DNA from: Methylotuvimicrobium sp018830325
Lineage (GTDB): Bacteria > Pseudomonadota > Gammaproteobacteria > Methylococcales > Methylomonadaceae
Reading direction: 5' to 3'
Length of the DNA stretch: 64,000 nt
NCBI RefSeq assembly: GCF_044788715.1
Contig: NZ_CP173170.1
Coordinates: forward strand, 4,650,001-4,714,000
Part shown: in pieces, positions 15,984-24,529 of the stretch
How the letters are laid out: the number at the start of each line of letters is the position of its first letter
How positions within the stretch are numbered: the first letter of the stretch is position 1
Program-made: the position numbers and the translations under genes
Notes under the pieces: model-generated
What the model was told of the DNA's origin: nothing
The model's input: the letters and a program-made list of their open reading frames with translations, nothing else
Databases searched by the model: none

Positions 15984-17147
15984 ATGGATTTTAAAGATTA
16001 TCTAAAAATTCTAGTCAGCAAAGACGGCTCCGATCTTTACTTAACGGTCGGCGCGCCGGCCGCGGCCAAATTTCAAGGCGCATTGAAACCGCTCGAAAGC
16101 GAAAAACTGACCGGCGAACGCATTAAGGCTATCGCCTACAACCTGATGGATGCCGAGCAGCAAAAAGAATTCGAACACGTCCCGGAAATGAATCTGGCGA
16201 TCACCGAACCCGGCATCGGCCGCTTCCGCATCAATATTTTCAAACAGCGCAATAACCTGGCCTTGGTCATTCGAAATATCAAGGTCGATATACCGAATGC
16301 CGATCAATTAGGTCTGCCTGAAGTGCTGAAAAAAGTGATCATGGAAAAGCGCGGCTTGATTCTATTCGTCGGCGGCACCGGTTCCGGCAAATCGACCTCG
16401 CTAGCCGCACTGATCGACCACCGCAACAGCAATTCGTCGGGGCACATCATCACGATCGAAGACCCGATCGAATACCTTCATCCGCACAAACGCTGTCTAG
16501 TCAATCAACGCGAAGTCGGCGTCGATACGCTCAGTTACGAGGACGCGTTGAAAAACACGCTACGCCAGGCACCGGACGTGATTCTGATCGGCGAAATCCG
16601 CTCTCAAGAAACGATGGAACACGCGCTCGCCTTCGCCGAAACCGGGCATTTATGTTTGTCGACGCTGCACGCCAACAACGCCAATCAGGCTCTGGACCGC
16701 ATTATCAATTTTTTTCCGGAAGAACGCCGCAATCAATTATTGCTGGATCTATCGCTGAATTTGAAAGCCTTCGTCTCGCAGCGACTGGTTCCTACCGTGG
16801 ACGGCAAACGGGTCGCCGCGATTGAAATCTTGTTGGGGACGCAATTGGTCAAAGACTTGATTCATAAAGGCGAAATTCATGCGATCAAGGAAGCGATGGA
16901 AAAATCCGAAAATATCGGCATGCAAACCTTCGACAGCCACTTGCTCAAGCTTTTCAAGGAAGGCAAAATTTCGCTCGAAGAAGCTTTGCAAAACTCCGAC
17001 TCGCCGAATAACTTAAAATTGAAGATCAACCTCAGCGAAGGCAAGGGTTCGGCGACTGAAGCGGTCGCTAAATCGCCTGGCGGACTGACTTCAAGATTCT
17101 CGCTTGAGGCGATTGAAAAGGATCAGGAGGAAGAGGGGCAAAGCTAA
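15984..17147 (+). CDS. pilU: Type IV pilus retraction ATPase, PilU type
   Basis: 387 residues with the PilT/PilU two-domain layout. Walker A GGTGSGKST is at 130-138, the Asp box IEDPIEYLH follows, Walker B is DVILIGEIR, and a His box is HLCLSTLHANN. The long C-terminal extension after about residue 345 (SEGKGSATEAVAKSPGG...) favours PilU over PilT. It is a cytoplasmic hexameric ATPase that helps PilT depolymerise type IV pili for twitching and uptake. No pilT gene is adjacent, which is unusual because the two are usually neighbours; repeats D on both sides may mark a rearrangement. ATG at 15984. Confidence 0.85.
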   Translation: MDFKDYLKILVSKDGSDLYLTVGAPAAAKFQGALKPLESEKLTGERIKAIAYNLMDAEQQKEFEHVPEMNLAITEPGIGRFRINIFKQRNNLALVIRNIKVDIPNADQLGLPEVLKKVIMEKRGLILFVGGTGSGKSTSLAALIDHRNSNSSGHIITIEDPIEYLHPHKRCLVNQREVGVDTLSYEDALKNTLRQAPDVILIGEIRSQETMEHALAFAETGHLCLSTLHANNANQALDRIINFFPEERRNQLLLDLSLNLKAFVSQRLVPTVDGKRVAAIEILLGTQLVKDLIHKGEIHAIKEAMEKSENIGMQTFDSHLLKLFKEGKISLEEALQNSDSPNNLKLKINLSEGKGSATEAVAKSPGGLTSRFSLEAIEKDQEEEGQS

Positions 17148-17312
17148 GGATTTCGTAGGTTCCGCCTTTGTATAATCAAATGGTTCCTCGCTCTGCGTCA
17201 ATGTCATTAAGTCAAAGGAAACCCCTCATTCCGCCAGGGATTGGCGGCATCCAGCGCCATGGATGGCAAGCTTTTTAAGGCGCATTGGATTACGGCTGTA
17301 TAAAAGCTCTTG

Positions 17313-17512
17313 CGTAGGATGGGTAGAGGCGGAAGCCGAAACCCATCGTTTTCCCGCCATTAAGTTAAGCCGTTCGTGGTGAGCCCTGTCGAACCATGGA
17401 CGGCTCTTATCGCCCGCCGCCGGACGGGTTTTATCAATCCAGCCGCGTAATGTTTTCCCGCCGTTTGCGGGCGCCCATGATGGGTTTCCGCTTCGCTCCT
17501 ACCCATCCTACG
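17313..17512. repeat. Dispersed repeat D
   Basis: Left arm CGTAGGATGGGTAGAGGCGG, right arm CGCTTCGCTCCTACCCATC. The 120-bp spacer contains the short repeat GGTGAGCCCTGTCGAACCAT. Sequence 17150-17310 has no other recognisable feature. Confidence 0.85.
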
Positions 17513-17534
17513 GCTGTATCCCCCGACATAGAGC

Positions 17535-18038
17535 TCAAGGAAACAACCGCAAAATACCGGACTTTCCTTCCATGTCTCCGACGACCCAAATCTGCTCGAA
17601 CGAATGAGACTCGGGTAGCGTTACCCGGTGCAAATTATCTTCCAGTTCTTCACGACTCCAAAGCGGATTGGCGTTACGCAAAACCAGCCAAACCCGGTCG
17701 CTGTGATAGGACTTTTCGGCCTTGCTGGCCAAAATCGCATTCAACGCATTCAACAAACGCTCGCCGACCGGAACAGTAATCAAGCGATGCAACGCCTCCA
17801 GTGTCCGGATACTGACTTTGCGCCCCAAAATCAGTTGAGCTTCTTCTTCACTGCCGTACAAATGCGCAATTTCCAAATCCAAGCGCCGATCGCCTAGGTA
17901 ACACGAAACATCCGGCTTTTTCGGCTCGTTATGCCAAATATGCCGCATCGGAATGCCTGTTTTTTGTTCGTAAAGCCGCATGAACAATTTGGCCGCCTCA
18001 TGTTCGAGCTCGATTTTTTCCTGCATGCTCCGGTTCAT
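17535..18038 (-). CDS. Hypothetical protein, possible PD-(D/E)xK-like fold
   Basis: 167 residues from the ATG at 18038, chosen because it overlaps the stop of the small upstream gene as ATGA; the frame is open further upstream to 18149. The N-terminus (about 1-30) is helical. Residues 41-59 (KPDVSCYLGDRRLDLEIAH) have the spacing PD...DxE that occurs in PD-(D/E)xK nuclease-like proteins, but the lysine is replaced by Ala-His, so catalysis is doubtful. The following YGSEEEAQLILGR is distinctive. I cannot name a family. It is coupled to a 55-residue Cys-containing protein. Confidence 0.55.
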   Translation of the reverse strand: MNRSMQEKIELEHEAAKLFMRLYEQKTGIPMRHIWHNEPKKPDVSCYLGDRRLDLEIAHLYGSEEEAQLILGRKVSIRTLEALHRLITVPVGERLLNALNAILASKAEKSYHSDRVWLVLRNANPLWSREELEDNLHRVTLPESHSFEQIWVVGDMEGKSGILRLFP

Positions 18039-18202
18039 ATTACACCGCTGCAACTCGAACCTTGACCCGCGGTACAGCTGAAACAATGATCGGCCACTTG
18101 AACCGGCGCCGAATTCAGGTCTTTCTCCAATAAATCGCCGATATAACACCGCAAGGATGCGACGATTTCGCTTTTGAGCAATAACGGTTTGCTGTTATAC
18201 AT
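18035..18202 (-). CDS. Small Cys-containing protein coupled to the gene at 17535
   Basis: 55 residues: ATG at 18202, TGA at 18035-18037. The stop overlaps the downstream ATG (ATGA), the main reason to believe it is real. The C-terminal third holds DHCFSCTAGQGSSC: Cys40, Cys43 and Cys51, with Cys19 earlier, compatible with a small metal site. There is no recognised family, no obvious signal peptide and a weak ribosome-binding site. The region between it and 18261 shows no other feature. Confidence 0.5.
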   Translation of the reverse strand: MYNSKPLLLKSEIVASLRCYIGDLLEKDLNSAPVQVADHCFSCTAGQGSSCSGVI

Positions 18203-18260
18203 AGATGCCCTCATCGAGTATCGTCAACTCATGCGTCAACGTATCAGTATATAAAAAACG

Positions 18261-18365
18261 TAAAGGCTTTGCCGCATGGATGCCGGCATAGCGCCTATAT
18301 AAACGTATTCACGGCGTCCTTTTACGGATCCCCAGCGCCGAATTTTGAGCTACGATGGGCGTATA
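18261..18365. repeat. Truncated repeat A
   Basis: The right two thirds of repeat A: TAAAGGCTTTGCCGCATGG, then ACGTATTCACGGCGTCC, ending CTACGATGGGCGTATA. The TATACCTTTCGC end is missing. Sequence 18366-18510 has nothing recognisable apart from the AGGGAG ribosome-binding site. Confidence 0.75.
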
Positions 18366-18510
18366 AACGACTCATACGTTCAACCAAGGGAACCGATGCA
18401 AAAATAGAAAGTCTTTAAATTAAAGTGACCATTCGACTCGCTCGATTCGGTCGGTTTTATGCAAGACCTCAAACGGCGCCCCTCGAAAGACGCCAGGGAG
18501 TCATAGCACC

Positions 18511-20850
18511 ATGAAGTCTGTCGATTATCCCGAAAACTGGTACGACATCGATACCGCGCTCTATATTCGCTCGGTCAAGTTGTTCAGAGCCGTCAAAAAC
18601 TTATTGAGCGTCAAATTCGAATTGTTCGCCGACAACCAAGTCTTGCAAGGCGATATTTTTCTATTCAACCATTTTTCCCGCTTCGAAACTTTCATTCCGC
18701 AGTTTCTATTTTTCGAACAGACCGGCGCGTATAGCTGCTCGATCGCATCGGGCGAGTTCTTCAAGGAAGACAATGTACTGTCGAATTATTTGAAGCATGT
18801 CGGCGTATTTCCGCACGATCACCCCCGTTTATTCGCTATCTTGGCCGGCCAAATCCTGCGCGGACGTAAGGTCATTATTTTCCCCGAAGGCGGCATGGTC
18901 AAGGACCGGCGCGTGATCGACAAAAAAGGCGAATACAGTATTTATTCGCGCATGACCGGACTTCGGCGTAAGCATCACACCGGTCCTGCCGTATTAGGCC
19001 AAGGAGTCGAAGCATTGAAGTCGGCGATTCGCCATGCCTTCAAAACGAAAGACAAAGAGCGCCTGCTGCACTGGCAGTCATTGCTTGAATTCGATAGTTT
19101 GGATCAACTCATGGCGACCGCGCTAAAACCCACCTTGATCGTACCGGCCAACATCACGTTCTATCCGATTCGCAACTCCGAAAACTTATTGTTTAAAAGC
19201 GTCGAATTGTTTTCGGACACGATGAGCCTTCGGCAAACCGAAGAACTCTTGATCGAAGGCAATATCTTACTCAAGGATACCGACATGGACATCCGCATGG
19301 GCGAACCGGTCAATCCTTGTTGCGTGTGGGATTGGCGCACGCATTGGATCATGGGCAAAACGGCGCCTGACATACGCGATCCGGACGATGCGTTCAATTT
19401 AACAAGCGCACCGAGAAATTGGAAAGAACGCCTGCTCGGCTATCTATTCGTCAAAAATGCAAGCTGTTCGCGCAATCAATACATGAAAGCCATCTATGCC
19501 AACGTGACGGTAAACCTCAGCCATCTGGCCTCGACGCTGATCATGAGCAACATCGGCGCCGGACTCAAACATATCGAAAAATGCCGATTTTATACCGTGT
19601 TGTATATCGCGATAAAAAATTTGCAAAAAAATCCCGATATTCATTTACATCGAAGTCTGTTGAATCCGGATGATTACAGCGACCTGATCCATTGCGTCAA
19701 CGACCGCTTCGAGCACTTCATATGCATCGCCAAGGACGCGCAACTGATTGCCGAACAAGATGAATGCTACCATTTTTTGCCGAAACTGTGCGAGGACCAC
19801 GACTTCGACCAAATCCGTCTGGAAAATCCGATCGCGGTCTACCATAACGAAGCGGCGCCGCTAAGCATCGTGCGCGATACGCTTTCGGCCGCCGACCAAG
19901 CCTACTCAAAGATCGATCCCGAACAACTGGCGGCCTGGCATTTCGACGACGAACTGATCGCGCTGGCCTACGAACAGCAGACTTTTAGCACGCTGCAAAA
20001 CGGCACGATCAAACAACACGAAAGTGCCATTGCCGACCCGTCTCCATTCTTGATGAAACCGGCCCGAACCAACGGCATCGGCATTCTGTTGATCCACGGC
20101 CTGTTGGCCAGCCCCGCGGAACTGCGCGATTACGGACGCACGCTGGCACGTCAAGGCTTCACGGTGCTTGGGATTCGCTTGAAGGGCCACGGCACTTCGC
20201 CCAATGCCTTGAGAGATTTGAGCTATGAGCAATGGTTCGACAGCGTCAACAAAGGCTTCACGATTCTCAAAGCGCATTGCGGAAAAATCGTCCTGATCGG
20301 CTTTTCAACCGGCGGCGCTTTGGCGCTCAAACTCGCGGCGGAAAACCGCCAGGAAATCGCCGGTGTTGTCGCGGTTTCGGTTCCGGTCAAATTCATGAAT
20401 CCGTCATTCATGCTGGTGTCTTTACTGCATAACACCAATAGCCTGGTACGCTGGCTGTCTTCTTTCGAGGGCGTCAAACCGTTCATCGACAACACGCCGG
20501 AGCATCCCGATATCAATTACTGTAATACACCGATCCGGGCGCTATTCGAATTACGTCGGCTGATTCAGCATCTTGACGAATTACTGCCCGGTATCGAAAC
20601 GCCGACTCTACTGCTTTATGCCAACCGAGACCCGATCGTCGCTCCGGAAAGCGCCGAAATCGTATTCGCTAGATTAGGCGCGACAAGAAAATATTTACAT
20701 TCGATCGATGCCGACCGGCACGGCATTCTGATGGAAAACATCGGCGAGACTTGGTCTATGATCGACGATTTTTTAAGCTCGCTGCAACAAACCGAAGACA
20801 CCGGATACCCCATGCCGCAAGCCATTACCGAAGAGGAGGCAGCATCATGA
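18511..20850 (+). CDS. PlsC-like acyltransferase fused to an alpha/beta hydrolase
   Basis: 779 residues. The N-terminal half has glycerolipid acyltransferase motifs: NHFSRFE (53-59, motif I NHxSxxD with Glu for Asp) and FPEGG (124-128, motif III). After a middle region of about 300 residues, a serine hydrolase domain begins near 520 with oxyanion-loop LIHGLLASP, nucleophile Ser599 in GFSTGG, Asp708 in YANRDPIV and His737 in DRHGIL. The protein could make an acyl ester and also hydrolyse one, releasing fatty acid. Its stop overlaps the thiolase start (ATGA), so it is in an operon with beta-oxidation genes. Substrate unknown; a membrane-lipid turnover role is inference. Confidence 0.8.
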   Translation: MKSVDYPENWYDIDTALYIRSVKLFRAVKNLLSVKFELFADNQVLQGDIFLFNHFSRFETFIPQFLFFEQTGAYSCSIASGEFFKEDNVLSNYLKHVGVFPHDHPRLFAILAGQILRGRKVIIFPEGGMVKDRRVIDKKGEYSIYSRMTGLRRKHHTGPAVLGQGVEALKSAIRHAFKTKDKERLLHWQSLLEFDSLDQLMATALKPTLIVPANITFYPIRNSENLLFKSVELFSDTMSLRQTEELLIEGNILLKDTDMDIRMGEPVNPCCVWDWRTHWIMGKTAPDIRDPDDAFNLTSAPRNWKERLLGYLFVKNASCSRNQYMKAIYANVTVNLSHLASTLIMSNIGAGLKHIEKCRFYTVLYIAIKNLQKNPDIHLHRSLLNPDDYSDLIHCVNDRFEHFICIAKDAQLIAEQDECYHFLPKLCEDHDFDQIRLENPIAVYHNEAAPLSIVRDTLSAADQAYSKIDPEQLAAWHFDDELIALAYEQQTFSTLQNGTIKQHESAIADPSPFLMKPARTNGIGILLIHGLLASPAELRDYGRTLARQGFTVLGIRLKGHGTSPNALRDLSYEQWFDSVNKGFTILKAHCGKIVLIGFSTGGALALKLAAENRQEIAGVVAVSVPVKFMNPSFMLVSLLHNTNSLVRWLSSFEGVKPFIDNTPEHPDINYCNTPIRALFELRRLIQHLDELLPGIETPTLLLYANRDPIVAPESAEIVFARLGATRKYLHSIDADRHGILMENIGETWSMIDDFLSSLQQTEDTGYPMPQAITEEEAAS

Positions 20851-21989
20851 ATAATGTAGTCATCGCAGGATATGCTAGATCGCCGTTCACGCCGGCGGGC
20901 AAAGGAGAGTTAGCCCACGTCAGACCCGACGACCTGGCCGCGCAAGTGGTCAAGGCGCTGATCGACAAGTGCAGCGTCGATCCGAACGCTATCGAAGACT
21001 TGATCCTCGGCTGCGCCTTTCCGGAAGGCGAGCAAGGCCTCAATATCGCGCGCCTCGTTGTGCAGCTGGCGGAACTGCCGATATCGGTCGCGGGGATGAC
21101 CGTCAACCGTTTCTGCGGTTCTTCGATGCAAGCGATTCATATCGCGGCCGGCGCAATTCAAATGAACGCCGGCGAAGTTTTCATTTGTGCCGGCGTCGAA
21201 TCGATGAGCCGTGTCCCGATGGGCGGATTCAATACCTTGCCGCATCCGGGGCTTTATAAAGATCACCCGGAAGCCTACATGAGCATGGGTGAGACCGCAG
21301 AAAACCTGGCTCGCCGCTATTCCATAGCCCGCCGGGACCAAGAAAATTTCGCGTTGGCCAGTCAACGCAAAACGCAGCACTCCAGACAAAGCGGCGACTT
21401 TGCCGATGAGATCGTACTGATTCAAACGCACCGAGGCGATCGCATCGATCAGGACGGCTGTCCGCGCCCCGATTCGACGGCGGAAGGTCTAGCCGAGCTC
21501 AAGCCGGCATTTCTGCAAAACGGCAGCGTCACGGCCGCGACGTCGTCACCGCTGACCGACGGCGCCGCGGCGGTATTGGTTTGCAGCGAAACCTATGCCG
21601 ACGCACACGGACTGCCGAAACTAGCCCGCATCAAATCGATCGCGGTATCCGCCTGCCAGCCCGAAATCATGGGCATCGGCCCGGTTGTCGCGACGCACAA
21701 AGCTTTGCAAAGAGCAGGTTTAACGCTGGAAGACATCGATCTGGTCGAATTGAACGAAGCCTTCGCCGCGCAGGCCCTAGCCGTATTACAAGAATTGCCC
21801 ATCCCTATCGAAAAACTCAACCTGGACGGCGGCGCGATCGCGCTAGGCCATCCTCTGGGCGCGACCGGCGCGCGCATCACCGGCAAGGCGGCCAGCCTAC
21901 TGCACCGCGAGCGTAAGCGTTATGCGCTGGCAACACAGTGCATCGGCGGCGGTCAAGGTATCGCAACCATTCTGGAGGCCGCATCATGA
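20847..21989 (+). CDS. fadA: Acetyl-CoA C-acyltransferase (thiolase)
   Basis: 380 residues. The ATG at 20847 overlaps the preceding stop and has GAGGAGG upstream; the frame open to 20751 lies inside the upstream gene. Thiolase signatures: nucleophile Cys90 (NRFCGSS), His335 (GHPLGATGAR) and Cys365 (QCIGGGQG). The usual HEAFA box reads NEAFA, as in degradative thiolases. It cleaves 3-ketoacyl-CoA with CoA to acetyl-CoA in the last beta-oxidation step. The stop overlaps the fadB start (ATGA), so FadA and FadB are probably made together as a complex. Confidence 0.92.
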   Translation: MNNVVIAGYARSPFTPAGKGELAHVRPDDLAAQVVKALIDKCSVDPNAIEDLILGCAFPEGEQGLNIARLVVQLAELPISVAGMTVNRFCGSSMQAIHIAAGAIQMNAGEVFICAGVESMSRVPMGGFNTLPHPGLYKDHPEAYMSMGETAENLARRYSIARRDQENFALASQRKTQHSRQSGDFADEIVLIQTHRGDRIDQDGCPRPDSTAEGLAELKPAFLQNGSVTAATSSPLTDGAAAVLVCSETYADAHGLPKLARIKSIAVSACQPEIMGIGPVVATHKALQRAGLTLEDIDLVELNEAFAAQALAVLQELPIPIEKLNLDGGAIALGHPLGATGARITGKAASLLHRERKRYALATQCIGGGQGIATILEAAS

Positions 21990-24301
21990 ATATCGAACGA
22001 GCCGCAGTCATCGGCGCCGGCGTGATGGGAGCCGGAATCGCCGCCCATATCGCCAATGCCGGCATTCCGGTCTCCTTATTGGACATCGTCCCCGATAACG
22101 CAACGAACCGTAATCAAATCGCCGAGCAAGCGATCGCTAAAATGCTTGCCGCCGAACCCTCGCCGCTGATGCATCCGAACAACGTTCGGCTGATCATGCC
22201 GGGTAATATCGAGGATGATTTAGCCCGTCTGGCCACGGCCGACTGGATCGTCGAAGCCGTGATCGAAGACCCTAAGATCAAACGTAGTCTTTACCGACAA
22301 CTGGAAACGGTCTGCCGACCCGATACGCTGATATCGTCGAACACCTCGACACTACCGTTGCAGGTGTTGACTTTGGAACAATCCGAAAGCTTCAAGCGGC
22401 GTTTCATGATCACGCACTTTTTCAACCCGCCGCGCTACATGCGCCTACTCGAACTGGTCGCGCCACCCGACATCGCACCTGATTTATTCGATGCGGTAGC
22501 GACGTTCGCAGACCTGCGCCTCGGTAAAGGCTGCGTTACTTGCAAGGACACACCGGGCTTCATCGCGAACCGAATCGGCACCTTCTGGATACAAACGGCA
22601 TTGCTCGAAGCGATCGCGAATAACTTGACCGTCGAAGAATGCGATGCCGCGATGGCGCTGTTCGGCATTCCGAAAACCGGCGTGTTCGGCTTGCTGGACC
22701 TGGTCGGCCTGGATCTGATGCCGCATGTTCTGAGTGGCTTCAAGCAAAGCCTGCCGGCCAAGGACCGCTTGCGGACAATAGGCGCCGTGCCGCCGTTGCT
22801 GCGCCGCATGATCGAAAAAGGCTATACAGGACGTAAGGGTCTCGGCGGCTTTTATCGTCTCAAGCCCGATGCCGACGCCAAAATCAAGGAAGCGGTCGAT
22901 CTCCAAACCGGCGACTATCGCGTCAGTGAAAAATACCGCATCGACGGCGTCAGTCACAGACCCGAAGATTTAAAAAAATTTTTATCCGGCGGCGAAGCGC
23001 TCAATCGCTATGCCTGGCGAGTCTGGTCAGACACGCTAAGCTATGCGGCTAGCTTGATTCCGGAAATCGCCGACGATCCGCTTGCGATCGATACCGCGAT
23101 GCGCCTCGGCTACAACTGGCGTTACGGCCCGTTCGAACTACTCGATCGTCTCGGCGCCGATTGGTTCGTCGAGCGGCTTCAAGAGAAACACCAACCGATT
23201 CCCTATCTGCTCGCGGACCGGCAAAGCCTGTATCGCACAGACAAGCAAGGCGTCCTGGAGTGTAAGGACGAAGGCCGCCGCTATCGGCCGATCCACCGTC
23301 CCGAAGGCATGTTGTCGCTCGGCGATATCAAACAGCGCACCGGTCCTTTGCTCAAAAATGCATCGGCCAGTCTGTGGGACATCGGCGACGGCATCGTTTG
23401 CTTAGAATTCCATAGTAAAATGAATACCTTGGACCCGGACAGCCTGAGCCTGATCCAGCAAAGCATCGGCGTCGTCCGGGACAATTTCGAGGGCATGGTC
23501 ATTCATAACGAAGCCGAGCATTTTTCGGCCGGGGCCAATCTAACTCTGCTGGCCCCGGCATTGATGCGGCAAGATTGGGATGCCGTTGCCCGAATCGTCG
23601 AACTCGGACAACAAACTTATCACGCCTTGAAATACGCGCCTTTCCCGGTCGTCGGCGCACCATCCGGTTTAGCGCTGGGCGGCGGTTGCGAAATCCTGCT
23701 GCATTGCGATGCGGTGCAAGCCCATGCCGAGCTGTATACCGGCCTCGTCGAAACCGGAGTCGGCCTGGTGCCGGGATGGGGCGGCTGCAAGGAATTACTG
23801 CGCCGATGGCTTAGTTTGCCTAACCGCCCGGGCGGACCGATGCCGGCGATTTCGCAAGCCTTCGAGACCATCGCGCTCGCTAAGACGTCCAAATCGGCCT
23901 TGTTGGCGAAGGCATTACTCTATTTATCCGAACGCGACGGCATCACGATGAACAAAGATCGTCTGCTGGCCGACGCGAAGGCGCGCGTCCTGACAATGAT
24001 CGCCGATTATCGGCCGCCGGAACCTTATGTTTATTATTTACCGGGCGCTTCGGGCCGCGCGGCGCTTGAGATTGCCGTGCGCAACTTATCGCTCTCGGGC
24101 AAGGCGACCGCTTACGACAGGGAAATCGCCGGCCAACTGGCTTTCGTATTGAGCGGCGGCGACACCGACAGCCTCGATCCGATCAGCGAACAAGACATGT
24201 TGAACCTGGAACGGCAAGCCTTTTTGCACCTGGTCAAGCAACCCGGCACTGTAACAAGGCTCGAACACATGCTGAAAACCGGCAAGCCGTTGAGAAACTG
24301 A
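21986..24301 (+). CDS. fadB: 3-hydroxyacyl-CoA dehydrogenase/enoyl-CoA hydratase
   Basis: 771 residues from the ATG at 21986. The N-terminal NAD-binding fold begins at once (VIGAGVMGAGIA, 9-20). The 3-hydroxyacyl-CoA dehydrogenase segments SSNTSTLP, HFFNPPRYMRLLELV and KDTPGFIANR follow. The enoyl-CoA hydratase domain comes last (about 480-690; EAEHFSAGANL, LALGGGCE, ETGVGLVPGWGG). This order, dehydrogenase first, is the FadN type rather than the E. coli FadB order. It hydrates 2-enoyl-CoA and oxidises L-3-hydroxyacyl-CoA. The gene symbol reflects function; fadN is equally defensible. Confidence 0.9.
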   Translation: MNIERAAVIGAGVMGAGIAAHIANAGIPVSLLDIVPDNATNRNQIAEQAIAKMLAAEPSPLMHPNNVRLIMPGNIEDDLARLATADWIVEAVIEDPKIKRSLYRQLETVCRPDTLISSNTSTLPLQVLTLEQSESFKRRFMITHFFNPPRYMRLLELVAPPDIAPDLFDAVATFADLRLGKGCVTCKDTPGFIANRIGTFWIQTALLEAIANNLTVEECDAAMALFGIPKTGVFGLLDLVGLDLMPHVLSGFKQSLPAKDRLRTIGAVPPLLRRMIEKGYTGRKGLGGFYRLKPDADAKIKEAVDLQTGDYRVSEKYRIDGVSHRPEDLKKFLSGGEALNRYAWRVWSDTLSYAASLIPEIADDPLAIDTAMRLGYNWRYGPFELLDRLGADWFVERLQEKHQPIPYLLADRQSLYRTDKQGVLECKDEGRRYRPIHRPEGMLSLGDIKQRTGPLLKNASASLWDIGDGIVCLEFHSKMNTLDPDSLSLIQQSIGVVRDNFEGMVIHNEAEHFSAGANLTLLAPALMRQDWDAVARIVELGQQTYHALKYAPFPVVGAPSGLALGGGCEILLHCDAVQAHAELYTGLVETGVGLVPGWGGCKELLRRWLSLPNRPGGPMPAISQAFETIALAKTSKSALLAKALLYLSERDGITMNKDRLLADAKARVLTMIADYRPPEPYVYYLPGASGRAALEIAVRNLSLSGKATAYDREIAGQLAFVLSGGDTDSLDPISEQDMLNLERQAFLHLVKQPGTVTRLEHMLKTGKPLRN

Positions 24302-24317
24302 CGGGGCAATCGAGAAA

Positions 24318-24517
24318 CGTAACGTTCATGAAGGCCCGGCCATCGCCCCGGCAAATGAAAGTTTAACCACGTAGCCCGGATGGAGCGCAAGCGCAATCCG
24401 GGACGTTCGAGGCCACGCAATCCCCGTATTCCGCTTACGCTTCATACGGGCTACGCGCTCGAATTATCTATCGAAAAATTAGATAAAGAATCCAAATCTA
24501 CAAACTTTCACAGTAAC
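24318..24517. repeat. Mixed short repeats upstream of fadE
   Basis: Three parts: 24318-24362 (AACGTTCATGAAGGCCCGGC...) and 24465-24517 (ATCGAAAAATTAGATAAAGA...) are inverted copies of parts of 3561-3945. Between them 24368-24457 carries a pair of arms, GTAGCCCGGATGGAGCGCAA and TTCATACGGGCTACG, a common type of proteobacterial repeat. The last unit ends 12 bp before the fadE start. Confidence 0.7.
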
Positions 24518-24529
24518 AGGACTTAAGCC

